A stretch of 64,000 nt of DNA from Blastomussa wellsi (lineage: Eukaryota; Cnidaria; Anthozoa; Scleractinia; Plerogyridae): contig OX393563.1 of NCBI GenBank assembly GCA_947652115.1, forward strand, positions 6,612,229-6,676,228, in the 5' to 3' direction. This document shows, piece after piece, positions 24,467-35,768 of the stretch. Both the position numbers and the translations under genes were made by a program. Each line of letters starts with the position of its first letter. The first letter of the stretch is position 1. The notes under the pieces are model-generated. The model worked only from the letters and a program-made list of their open reading frames with translations. It ran no database searches and was not told the origin of the DNA.

Positions 24467-24712
24467 TCATGACTTGCCCCGGGTTGCAGTAAGTTCTTGA
24501 TCCTTGACCGCATTCCCCGCAGAATCTTGCTCCGAGTTCGAAATCAACAGCTCATACGATTGGTCTATTTCATTCTTTGCCCGTGTGGTGTCTTGGTATT
24601 CCAAATTATCTCTTTCGTGTAACTCCCTCCTCACAACAAAGACAACACACACGGCGAAAAGGGATATCAGCGCCAAAATAAGAGCTCGCTCGAAGCTCGG
24701 GACTGACGCCAT
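24467..24712 (-). CDS. Possible first exon or short gene for a single-pass membrane protein
   Basis: Reading from the ATG at 24,712 gives MASVPSFERALILALISLF and then AVCVVFVVRRELHERD: a short N-terminus, one hydrophobic segment of about 17-20 residues and a positively charged start of a polar tail with coiled-coil-like composition, 81 residues in all. This is the layout of a type II or signal-anchor protein. I recognise no family, no continuing exon is obvious downstream, and the frame ends without a domain. It may be the start of a multi-exon gene, or chance. Confidence 0.35.
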   Translation of the reverse strand: MASVPSFERALILALISLFAVCVVFVVRRELHERDNLEYQDTTRAKNEIDQSYELLISNSEQDSAGNAVKDQELTATRGKS

Positions 24713-26666
24713 TGCAAACACGGCGCGTTTTCTTGCAAGCGTAACGAGCTAGGGTTATATCGTTGCCTCACTGTGCAGTGATTTTATGTTGGACGTTTGG
24801 TGGCGTGTTGAAGTGGCTCTTCTCTCTGACTAAAATTTGTCAATATGTCTTGGCTCAACACTTACAACTGTCAACATGACAAGCTCCTCGGAGGAAAGTG
24901 ATAAAATCCCATCAATAATTGATGTATAAAATAACAATTTTGTTGCGTTATCACAAACTATTGGTAGAGGCGTTTATCTTTCCACACGGTGATAATCTTT
25001 CCAACCAACAAATAAAGAAAACATGTCCATTTGACGTGTTTGATGTGAAAGATGAACAAAGTTTGTTTTTTTTTTCAGTGGTACCACCTTGTTTCTCGTG
25101 AAAAACGACAGTTAAATTACTCCTTATTTAGAGACCTAAGAAAACAAGGTTCTCCGCTTGTTTATTATTTACTATTTTCTGCAAGTTTCTTTTATGCTTG
25201 ACCAATTGTAGTTAGCCGTCCAACGAAGCGAAGAAAAGTAACTTTCCTTACAATAAGCATTTGGCAGGTGGTCAACAGAAAATTAGGTCTATTCCGCCAA
25301 AGACTGAACTTAAGGAAAAGGAAAGAAATGATTGCCTCTAGGAAAGTCTGCAAACCTTGATGAACCATCATTCTTACAGTGAAATAAATAAAGCGAATGC
25401 TTTGAAAAGGAAAACAACTTTCACGCGTATTTCCTCGAAGTCGTTTTAATCACAAATGTTGGCGTATCGGAAAGCGGGTTGATAAGGAAACCAAACCCAT
25501 CTAATGCAACAATTTGTTTCTCCTACCCAAAGCATGTTCTTAAAACTATATATCCTCGCGATTTTTAAATGTGAAATATTCTCTAATTAGCAACTGTTCA
25601 AGTTTGCTCAGTTCACCGAGTCGTGTCCGCTGCCCCTTCCTCCATTTTCATCAAACAAAGCAGCGGGAAGTTAAGGGCGTTCTTCAAATTTTCAAGTTTT
25701 AACGCAATTTATCGCGCGCTTTATACGAAGGCGTCACAATTCTGACTTTTATTTGAAAACAAACTGTCTGCTGAACGTAGACAATGAACAATCCTTTCTT
25801 TAGCAGAATTAGCCTCAAAGATCGCCTAATAAGAAGGAAAAGAGTCCGTCCAATGAGGTGAAGTTAGAATTGCTTGAACGCTGCGTATCTAACAACCTTT
25901 TGTAAGCGCGATAAGGCGACTCTGTAAGCCACCACTAGCCACCTCTACTTCGGTGAATAGTTGTTCAGTGAGATAATATACCGTCCTGTTATAATATTAA
26001 ATTTAATAACTTTATCTGGTTGATTAACCTGCAATCATGAGAACATTAGGCCGGATCGCGTAGATAAATTTACTCCATCAAAAGCATTAACATTCTGGTC
26101 ACAGAAAACAAATACTATAGATGTATCAGTTCAGAGATAAAAATAAAGGATAACTGACGGAGAACGAGCGAAAAAGACGAGAGCGCGCGCACAGAACAGG
26201 CCATTGCTCCTTTAAGTGGTAGCCTCACGAGATATCTACTCACACGTGTTGGGAGATATTCACAACATGATCAACAACTCTTAAAATTCACCCGAAGTCT
26301 TTCATCTTGTTCTAATGACAAAGAAGTATGGGGATTACCAGAGTAATCTTTTGCTAACACTGCGGTATATAGACCTATATAGGGATGTTCTGAGGGGAAG
26401 AGAGAAGCCCTCTTATTGTCGTGTTTTAAAATCGCCTTTCATACTTGCTTGACCGTCCAATTATGAGATGAGTGAATATTTAGCCAAGGCGTGGCACAGA
26501 AAATCGAACGCCGGGCTACGTTTCGTTGACTTTTTAAAATGTTCCCACCAAGTTGGGCATTAGCGAACGGAAATTGCTGTACATCATTGCACGAAAACAT
26601 GCGTGGATACATGATTGCTTGATTGCATGGAGTGGGGAATTGAAATCAGACCGCTCATTCGTGCCA

Positions 26667-29600
26667 TCAATTCCTAAAGAGGAAAAATCGTGATGCTCCG
26701 CTGAAGTTACCGCGGTTACCAAATGCTCGTTCAATCTCTTCAAATTTGGGTAGGTTAGCCAGGTTACCAAGTGCTGCGACGGAGGGCTTGGACGCTAACA
26801 TCCGGGTACTGACGCGTTTTATATCATCGACTGTCACGTTTTCTGATAGAAGAAAATGGAAACGAAACAAAAAACGATAAATGTGACATGTATAATATTA
26901 TCTAAGGAAAGATATAGGTGTAAGGAAGATAACTTAAGATAGATTATACCATATGGAAGATATTACAGCACATAATAATAATAACACTAATAATAATAAT
27001 AATAAAATTAAAACATGCTACAATTAATAACAAAAAAACCTCTATAGCTTCCTGGCTTCCTGGAAAAGAAGGGACACTTTTTGAATCCCATCATGTAATT
27101 TTGATGCCCTCAAAGAATGTCTCTTACGGGCGTTTTGTTTAAATTTCATCTTCATAGTACCAAGATTTCAGACACATAACGAGTTTGAATGTTTGATAAA
27201 CAAAAATTTTTGGAAGAATGGCAGAATGACGTAGAATTCTTACCAATGCTCTGAAACAGTTCCTGAGGAGATTTCCTTTTGTGAAGCCCAAGAACTTGCC
27301 TTACAAAGAAAAAGCGAAAGTTAATATAACAACTCGAAGAAAGCAGTCCTAAGATCAGTTGCCTTTGTTGTGGTTATTGTTTTAGTCAGTCTCGGTACTT
27401 CAGCCTTGTTAAAAATCGGACGTCTACTTTAAACTAACGGAAGAAAGTTCTTGGTATTTTTTAACCATAATCTTTTCGTTCAGGCATCAGTTAGAGTACT
27501 GTACATTTTTTTTTGTTATGACGAGTTTACAGTTGACTTGTTCCCAATTACAATCAACCTTGTTCCAAATCGACCATGCTTAAAAGTACATAAAATGGTG
27601 GCTTTTGGAATGCAATCCTTCAAAGTTTCTACTAACACAATTAGACTACTCACAGAAACTAAACTCAGGCTTGTGGTCAAATTGCGAACTAGCAAAATCT
27701 ATTACAATAACTTTACCTTCCTATGTCCTCAAATACAATAACTCTTGATTCTAGATTCATCATTAACATGGATTGGAGCTGCTTTTTGGCCCTTGCTACC
27801 TCGACCTGTAAAACAATCAATGATGGGTAAGAATGTTGCAATGCCAGTGGCGGATCCAGGGGAAGGGTCAGGGGGGTCCAGACCCCCCTTCCCTAACGGG
27901 GAACTACTACTGCTGTTACTATGCTGAAATTCTCACATTGACAGGATCACTTGTTATCACTCAACTAAGTAAAAGTTTGGACCCCACTATCAAAAATACC
28001 TGGATCAGCCTCTGAATGCAGACATTGTGTAGTGAGTGACTACTAATTCCCATGTGTATGCGGCATGGAGCAAAGCAAACATACACAAGCAAATCACTAT
28101 CTGGTTTTATGTTAATTTATGGCATTGGAGGAATCTGTATATCCAGGGTGGGGAGAGGGGGTACTTGGCCTATGTTTCATGTTTGACATAGGGGTGCTGC
28201 TGGATTGCCCAGATTATAGTACATTGTGCTAAATCATTGATTAAGTCTCCATCGCAGATGCTGAAAAGTTTTTGCTTGTCATATAAATCCAAACTAAGAT
28301 GACAGATCTTGTGATACAATTTTGAGAAAAATAATGCCTACACAATAGGCTAGGTAAATGTAGATTTAAAAAATAATTAAAAAATGGTACTAACCTAGTG
28401 GCTTAGGGCTCAGAGATGTCTATTCCTGTAAAGATGTTACTATTAAGCATTTACATTGAACAAAAAACAACAAACCTCGTTTATAGGACCACTGATGAGG
28501 GCAAAGTATTCCTTGACAAAAACTTGTGCAAGATCTCTTAACTGGAAATCAAGACAAATGACTTCATCACAAAGTGACTTATTAACAACAGCAGATTAAA
28601 ATGGACAGAAATCGTGTTCTCACAATAACTCACTTGACTAGGGTGAGAACTGCCATGAATGCAAAATAATCCACTGTCTGAATAGCTATGGTGATATGCA
28701 GTAGCGGCATAAATCCAATGATATCTGTTCAAAACATTCAAGTAAAGCCGAGAGTACATGCCCTTCCCTGGCCCTCCTGCTGAGAATGACCCACCTCCTC
28801 CCATCATGGTGTTGAGAACGGTGAATGCGAAGAAGTCTGGGTCGTCATAATGACAGGTCTCCAATCCAATTGAGAGGTGGGCCAAATCTGGGAGAGGGGT
28901 GGGGCCAGGGTTGATCCTTGGTTCAGTTCTGTGGTCCTACCAAACACAAAATGTCCATTACAGTAATGTTAAATTTGGAAGCAGATTGAAGCTTTATTTT
29001 ACGTATTGCTTTTCACTGGTACATGTACATAACATGCTAGGAATTTTTAGAGTGGAGGGGGTGAAGCAGTTGTTTTGGTAGAAAGGGGAAGGTGGGAGAA
29101 AGTACCCACATTAATCCTTCTGCCTGCTCTAAAGAATAACAAAAACGTAACAGCACTTGAAGACTTGCCTAAAATAGAATTCATAGCACATCTCATACAG
29201 CCTGGATTCTAACTTTCAGCACAGACAGCCCCCACTAAGCTTCCTACCCTGACACAATTTAGTGACAGTCACACACTCAACTTGGGAGGATTGACGTTTT
29301 ACTGTAGAAGGTAAAGACTCGTCAGCCAAGCACTCAACATGAAGCAGCTTGGAGTATTTTTAATGTGCCCAGGATGGGATGTTAGGCAGCATATTTTAAT
29401 TTGGGAAGAGGGAATTCAAGAGTTCAGTTGGCAATATTAGCACTCACCGTTCAGAACAATGAGCCTGCACTTCTCCCCAAGATAGATGTGAGAGAGTGGT
29501 GGAAATTTATGGGTGCAGTTGTTTGCTAAAAGACAAAGAACCCTACTATGCTTAGATGCAGGCCTGTGCTCTAAGGGTGCCCAGGTCCTTCAGGCGACTA

Positions 29601-32600
29601 ACTTTTGCCTTTGGGTGACCAGATAAACTTACTTTTTTTCAGATAAGCTTTAGTGCTGGGCACCTGGGATATCATGGTTTGGAACTTTCAGGCTCCTTGT
29701 AATTTTTCTTAGAGCACAGCCTTGCAGATGGCTCATCCTGGATTCCAAATTATACTCACTGGCCCAGTGTCTAAACCATCTCTGTATGAAGGATGACACA
29801 CAGTACCTTAATAATGCCTCCCGTGTATTGTGCAATTGATCTATCTGGGCTGTCAGTTGACTCTTCTTCTCTGTGCCACACAGGTGGTTTCTGAACAAAG
29901 TACTCATGTGTTAGGTCTATTAAATGCTGGTGGTCGACGTTCACTCCTGCTATAACCATTCTGGAAGGTTGATAGTATCGTTTCATGTAGTCTCTTAGAA
30001 TTGTAGCATTAAATTTCCCTATGTTTTCTGGTGGACACAACTTGGGCAAGCCAACAGTGTTGTCACGAAATGCTGCCTGTTAAAGAAAACAAAAGCAAGC
30101 ACAAGCAATAAATAATCTTACTTAAGTGAGTGAGAGAGGAGAATCAAAATAACAAACATTTTTCTAACTTACAGCATGTATCAAGTCTGTGAGGACAGGC
30201 TCAGGATCTGGTCTCATTTCCAAGTTTTCAAGTTCAAATTGGACTACCATTTTTTGCTCTTCAATCTGAGAAATAAAACATGTTTTTAACTTATTACTGA
30301 TATAAAACAATCAACTTTTTCTTAAGCCAATGAATTAATGGACAAGACCATGCCCTAACATGGTGCGACCTGAACCCGCATCTGATTTTTTACTCTAGAA
30401 CCAAACAGATTCAAAAGTTTGGTTACACAATGAATTAAGAGACTTTGCCATATTCAAGACACTTGAAAATAATAAATGGCTATCAATGATCATTTAATAC
30501 CTCTTGTTCTGTAAGTTTGGGTTGAAGCACAGCCTCAGATAAAACTTTCATTGAAGAAGTTAAGCCACTTGTAAAGCAAGATGTACCATAAATAATGGCA
30601 TCTCTGTTGAAACAAGAAGTTATTTACATTTTGAATTATGAAATAGAGCACATTTTCCATGTTAACATACTGTAGCCTCATATAAACACCAGGGTGGTTG
30701 GAAGAATCCCCGATAATTGCCTTTATGAGACTTGCACGCAGCTAGAGGGAATGGGATATAAGGCTGCCAGTCATACAAACGCAAGACACAGTTAAGGGTT
30801 TCATAACTTTTGAGACTTCGCCCAACCTCCCTCCACTCCACTCCTCTCCCTCTAATTTATAAAATATTATAAAATATTGAGATATACATAATAAACACAT
30901 CATCATCATCATCATTGCTGGTGCCATTTTACTCCTGGCTAGAGGGAAGCATTGTGAGAGTTAGGTGTCTGAAACTTGGCCAGGGGTGAAAACCAGTCCC
31001 TCAATCTGGAGTCCAAGCAAACCATTAGGACACTGCATCCCCAACACAATATAATTTAATTACATCCTTATAATATTACACCTGAATTTTAAGGGCATTA
31101 CCTGAATGATGAGCAATCTGCCATGCCTCCAAATTTTTCAAGCTCCTGCATAATATCATCGTTACTTTGAAATTCAACTGTACTCTGAAAAGTAAAAAAG
31201 AATGATAAATATTATAATTTTAAAATCCTGCCAACCCAGCCATGAGCTCCAAAGCAGAAGGTAAGAAGGGCACCGGTAAACCACTAAAAAAAAAACACCA
31301 GAGGGGTACTAAGGGAGGGGAACAACCCTGAAGATGAGCTTCTAGGAGGGGTTTCAAAATGTTTTGAAGTAGGTGTCATTGACTGGAAGAGTTGGTGGCT
31401 TTTATAGGTGAGCTTTTTGGTCACAAACTGATTGCTATGACCAGAGTAAACGGTGGCATAATAGTCAAGTAGCCGGTGGAACTCCGGCAGTCACTGCCTT
31501 GTTTTGAAACCCCTACACTTGAACTCCTGAAATATGCCTCAACAAATGCACATGAAATCCAGGCACAAGTGGACAACAGACGACCGCTAACTGCACAGGA
31601 ATACCAAGGCTAACTCAAAGCATGCACTGGTGTGGATATACTATAATATGACCGAAAAAACAAGGGAGCACAGACACCCAGCGGATGCACTGGCACATGT
31701 GTATCACGGTCCGTAGGCCACAAGGGAGTGTTGATGTTCAGCAAATGTATGGTGCACATGCATAAACCCGTCAAGGGAACACAAACGCTCTTTGTTGTTA
31801 ACTCTGTTAAATTTCAATTAATGGCATTTAAAAACCCATGTGTAAAAAATGTCCCATTTTAAATTTGAACAGAAAACACTGTGACATTAATCTTAAAAAA
31901 TATACCTGAAAAGCCAGTTTCTCTAGCAAATGTGATAAGCCTGAAGGGAAATCAACTTCATACCTGGAGCCTGCATCAATCACCACTACAAACAGAGGAA
32001 ATATACAATTCTTATCAAGAACAAATTTAAAAATGCTTAAAAATGCACCTCTAGAAAGGGTAAAACCAAGCATGAAAAATATAAACATAGCTTCCTACAT
32101 CTGCAACCTTTTGTTTAACGTCTGGTTTCCCTTGTATGAAGTGCTCACACTCAATGTTGGCAAGGGGAAAGCAGCTCCACTATCCCTTTCTGCAGTGCCT
32201 TCTCAGTATTGAGTGGAGGCGGGAGCAGGATTTCAAAAACAACCAAGAATGTAGGTAGTGTTAGTCCCTCAGATTTACTCAGATGTCAAGTGATGGGGAC
32301 GTGTCAAGTCTGTTTTAATTTTAGTCATTTGCTGAAGTCATAGAGAAAACAAGATCCACGATGGAAATGATGGTGTAATTCCCATATCATGTGACATCAT
32401 CATCGTCATTTCATCATCACATTACTTACCTCAAAGGAAATGTTCTGGACTCATTTCCAATTTTCAATCTCTAGCATTGACATTAATTCCTTTGACAGAC
32501 AGAGAAGGGCACAATCCACCTCCCAATGTTAATCCAGGGGGTAGGGGTAGGGCAGGTGAAGAAGTGGAGCGTATTGTTACCTTCCCTGATTGCAAAAATA

Positions 32601-33060
32601 GATTACACATCTTTCCCCAGAGTACCCCCACCCCGACGGGGTTTACAATGGTACGTGCCAACTTTGCATTTTTATATACAGCTGATTTTAGCACGTGCGG
32701 TCTCCGTGGTGTCATAATTATGGAAAAATAGAATTGTTCACCTTCGATCAGTTTTGACTGGACTACCCATAACTCACCACCAACTGTAGAGAACTGACCA
32801 AATGAGTCTTCTGAAGCTACTTTGATGCCATTTTCAAGAGTGGAAATGTGCGTTTGGTGATCGTGCCGGTTCTGCCAGTCTGCTCCGCCAACCATGCCCG
32901 GTGGAGGAGAGGGCAGATTTGGCAGAGGCTCGTTAAGCGGAGGGATCGCTCCATTACTTAAAAGTCTCTTTTGTAAAACACGTCTGCAGGTTCTTCTATA
33001 AACATTAAGGGATCGACAACCTTGGAATATTGGCACGAAACTGCGTCCAGCCATTTTCAA
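26667..33060 (-). CDS. PMPCA: Mitochondrial processing peptidase alpha subunit, 11 exons
   Basis: Exons in transcript order: 33060-32778, 31985-31906, 31184-31102, 30603-30501, 30265-30173, 30076-29807, 28936-28634, 28541-28476, 27805-27717, 27299-27244, 26842-26667. All junctions keep frame and give 533 residues, close to the human 525. The product is the non-catalytic, substrate-recognising partner of PMPCB in the matrix protease that removes import presequences. The first ~35 residues are Arg-rich without acidic residues, as in a presequence. SHLLEKLAF sits where the beta subunit has its zinc motif HxxEH, so zinc ligands are lacking as expected for alpha. The glycine-rich loop [14 protein letters not shown] is at about residues 350-363. 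A second in-frame ATG two codons on (33,054) is an equally good start. Introns contain a MITE and a SINE. Confidence 0.95.
26972..27005. repeat. AAT microsatellite
   Basis: Interrupted AAT run in the last PMPCA intron. Confidence 0.8.
27844..28014. mobile_element. MITE with CAGTGGCGGATCC ends
   Basis: CAGTGGCGGATCCAGG at the left and CCTGGATCAGCCTCTG at the right are imperfect inverted ends. A C/G-rich sub-terminal block (GGGGGGTCCAGACCCCCC) is itself palindromic. It lies in PMPCA intron 8, 38 bases from exon 9. Confidence 0.65.
30913..31043 (-). mobile_element. SINE family A, decayed 5' portion
   Basis: On the minus strand it carries the family head (CCTAATGGTTTGCTTGGACT) and a decayed CTCTCACAATGC block. 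The 3' body is lost. In PMPCA intron 3. Confidence 0.55.
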
Positions 33061-33130
33061 GTCTTCGCATCGCGGGCGAATGGGTTACAGCAGTTGTCTT
33101 GAAAAGCGCTCTTGACGTCATTTAAATGTA
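33061..33130 (-). promoter_or_regulatory. PMPCA proximal promoter with a CRE palindrome
   Basis: A perfect TGACGTCA (33,113-33,120) lies 53 bases upstream of the PMPCA ATG, a suitable place for CREB/ATF control of a mitochondrial housekeeping gene. Whether it lies upstream of the transcription start or in the 5' UTR is not visible. Confidence 0.5.
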
Positions 33131-33869
33131 CAAGACCGCATGGTGTATTTCACATACTAAATATAGGCACGTAATACGTGCAGACAGGTGTTGTCAACAG
33201 GATCAGTTCACTTGCAAAGATAAATTTGGATTTTGTTGAGAAGATAGCTTGGCAAACATAAGATGTAGACTTTTAGCAGCCACAGGAACGTACAAGTTTC
33301 CATTTGTTTTGGGAGTGGCTGTGTTGACGTTCACAAAGACTGCTGAAAAGAGCTGTCTGGAGTTTTCATAAGTAGCATGTTGCTAAGGAAAGGGAGTACT
33401 GATGGAATGCAAAGAGAGTGTTTTTTTCTTGTTCGCTACTTATACAATAGCCTGCAAATACAGCCATCCGTTCTTCGCACCCAGCCGGCTTGGCTTCTGG
33501 GAGCAAAGAAAGATGGATGTCTTTGCAGGCTACTTCTAAAAAGAAGGAAGAAAGATCAGTTTTTACTCTAGTCCAAGAGGATTTCTTTAGTTTCTTTTCT
33601 CAATCAAATTTGAGACCACTGGGATAGGGTTTTTGGCTACAGCTAAAGAAAACATGTAGGACCAGGCAATACTTTGGGTGGGAAGGAGGAAGGGGCATGG
33701 GGCTGGAGAAATTAATTAGTTCCACCAAAATTGCAAACAAAGCAACCATTTTTTATTAAAATGCATAAATAACCAGAATAACCAAAAGGGAAAAACTGAT
33801 TTACACAACAGCTTTTGTTTAAGCTGAGATACCTCAGGCTTTACAACAACAGTTGAAAAAATTGCTTCA
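33131..33869. other. Spacer between C8orf76 and PMPCA
   Basis: No gene seen. It holds the small MITE at 33,448-33,532 (ATAGCCTGCAAA and TTTGCAGGCTA ends). Confidence 0.6.
33448..33532. mobile_element. Small MITE, TAGCCTGCAAA ends
   Basis: ATAGCCTGCAAATACAGCC pairs imperfectly with GGATGTCTTTGCAGGCTA. A similar short element (TAGCCTGGAAACAGGCT to CTGCAGGCTA) lies at 34,580-34,650 in a C8orf76 intron. Confidence 0.6.
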
Positions 33870-33885
33870 TTTATTGATCTTTATT
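33870..33885 (-). terminator. C8orf76 poly(A) signals
   Basis: Two AATAAA hexamers on the minus strand (33,870-33,875 and 33,880-33,885), 70-85 bases downstream of the stop codon. Confidence 0.6.
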
Positions 33886-33954
33886 ACCATATATAAATAT
33901 ATATATACCAGGTAAATCTAGTATTTACATGATAACTTGTTCAGTATATTGGTG

Positions 33955-35731
33955 TTAATTTCCATCCATATAGGACAGCAAATCCCCAAACCACTTCCTT
34001 TCAAAATCAAAAGAATTAGTCACACTTGCTGTGGCTGAAATTTCTTCTTGTTTGTATACCTAAAAAGAAAACAAGAATAGTAGATAAGGTCATGCATAGC
34101 AGTGAAGCAAAAAAGAACAAAAATTATCTTAATTTATTATTTAATTACTCAAATATAATTAGAACAACGAAGGTGCACCCAAAAATATGCAACAAACCAT
34201 TTATACGTGCCTTGCGGGCTTTTCTATTTTATACACCACCAGCATACTTTGTTTTGCCCTTCCACTTCTTTTCACTGCACTTATGATGTTAAAACTATTC
34301 TATTCTTGTTGTTAAGTGGATAAATGAAATAAATAAATAAATCATCTCACTATGCTAATTAAGATAAGATTTCCAAACCATGACCACAGTTCTGATTTCC
34401 TTGTTTTAACTTGATGAATTATTAATGAGTTTGAGAACGTTGTTTTCTAGGCTTTTGGTTAGTTCGGGAGTGGGGTCAGTGTGAAGAATTGGCAAGTGGA
34501 AAAGGGGGTATGACTCCCCTTATTTTGTCGCTGGCTGCTTTTTGGACTACTAACCAAATGACTGAAAGAAGATACAGGGGTAGCCTGGAAACAGGCTCCT
34601 GTCTCAAAGGGACACCTCCCAAGTGTTCGGGAAGCCTGTCTGCAGGCTAAATACAGTTGAAAGTAGCCAGTTGCTTTCAAGATCTTGGCCTGTAATGCTC
34701 TGCTGGTGCATTCATCCAATTTTCAAAAATATGGCAAAATTAAGTTGCCTACCATAACAATAAAGCCACCTACTAATAACGTGGGATCTGTACAACAAGA
34801 GAAAGTACTGGTACAGTTTGTCTTATTGTTTTCCAACAATGTAAGCATTTATCACGCAAAAATTATAATCACCTTAGCAACAGACATTTCATGATCTAAT
34901 GCTGCTTGTTCACTTGCTATGACAGAAGTATATAACAGCTGAGAACATTCAAAGCAAAGAAATCATTAGTAATCAAACAAGAGCATTAATTAATCAGGAG
35001 TTTCAATAAACTTTGCAGTAGGTAGCTGGCTTGAGTACAGTAAAAAACTATTTCATTCATGCCAACTCTTATCTGGGAGTCCCCCGGGTACAGAATGAAT
35101 CTCCCAGTCTCCCCTACAGGTCACCAAATCTCCTCTAACTTGGGTCGTTTTTGGGGAGAAAATTTGGAAACATTGGATGTATTTTTGCAGATGAATTGGA
35201 AGAGCACTATCTTTAACTCTGTGTTGAAGACTGCGAAGAGGTATCTTGATGCAAAATTGGTGGTCTCCTGGATTTCAATTTTTTTAGGTTGGCATCTCTG
35301 CTATTAGAATCTGTTTTTAATTTCTTCAAGTTTGGGCAAAAAGTAGCTGACTTTCATAAGCGACATGGACGATGCATTTCATCAGTCATCTGGGCTTACT
35401 GAAAGCACCATAAATAAATTAACTAATTTTTCAATAAGGTAACGAATGTTATGATAAATTATTAAACACAACAAGAGGTTGTAAAAGGAGTTTCCAAAAG
35501 TAATTCAATGAAATGAATCACCACTTTTTTGGGAGGGGTGGGCAAAAAACCAGTGCCTGGGAGGGGGGGGGGGATTTTTGGTGGCTTAAAATAGCAGCTA
35601 TTTCATTGGAGCTTCGTTAGCTACGACGAAGGACTAACACTCGAAATGTTAGCTCTTGAATCTCTTTACGGTGGCCAATTCACATTATCAACCCAGTTAA
35701 TAAAACCAAATTGCCCGGTATATTGTTATAC

Positions 35732-35768
<37 letters not shown>

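Larger units (their letters stand above)
20894..26666. other. Intergenic stretch, TBC1D13 to PMPCA
   Basis: It contains the TBC1D13 3' UTR of unknown length, the inverted-repeat structure at 22,535-23,400 and one doubtful coding exon at 24,467-24,712. I recognise no other gene, and no clear poly(A) hexamer near either flanking stop codon. Confidence 0.55.
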
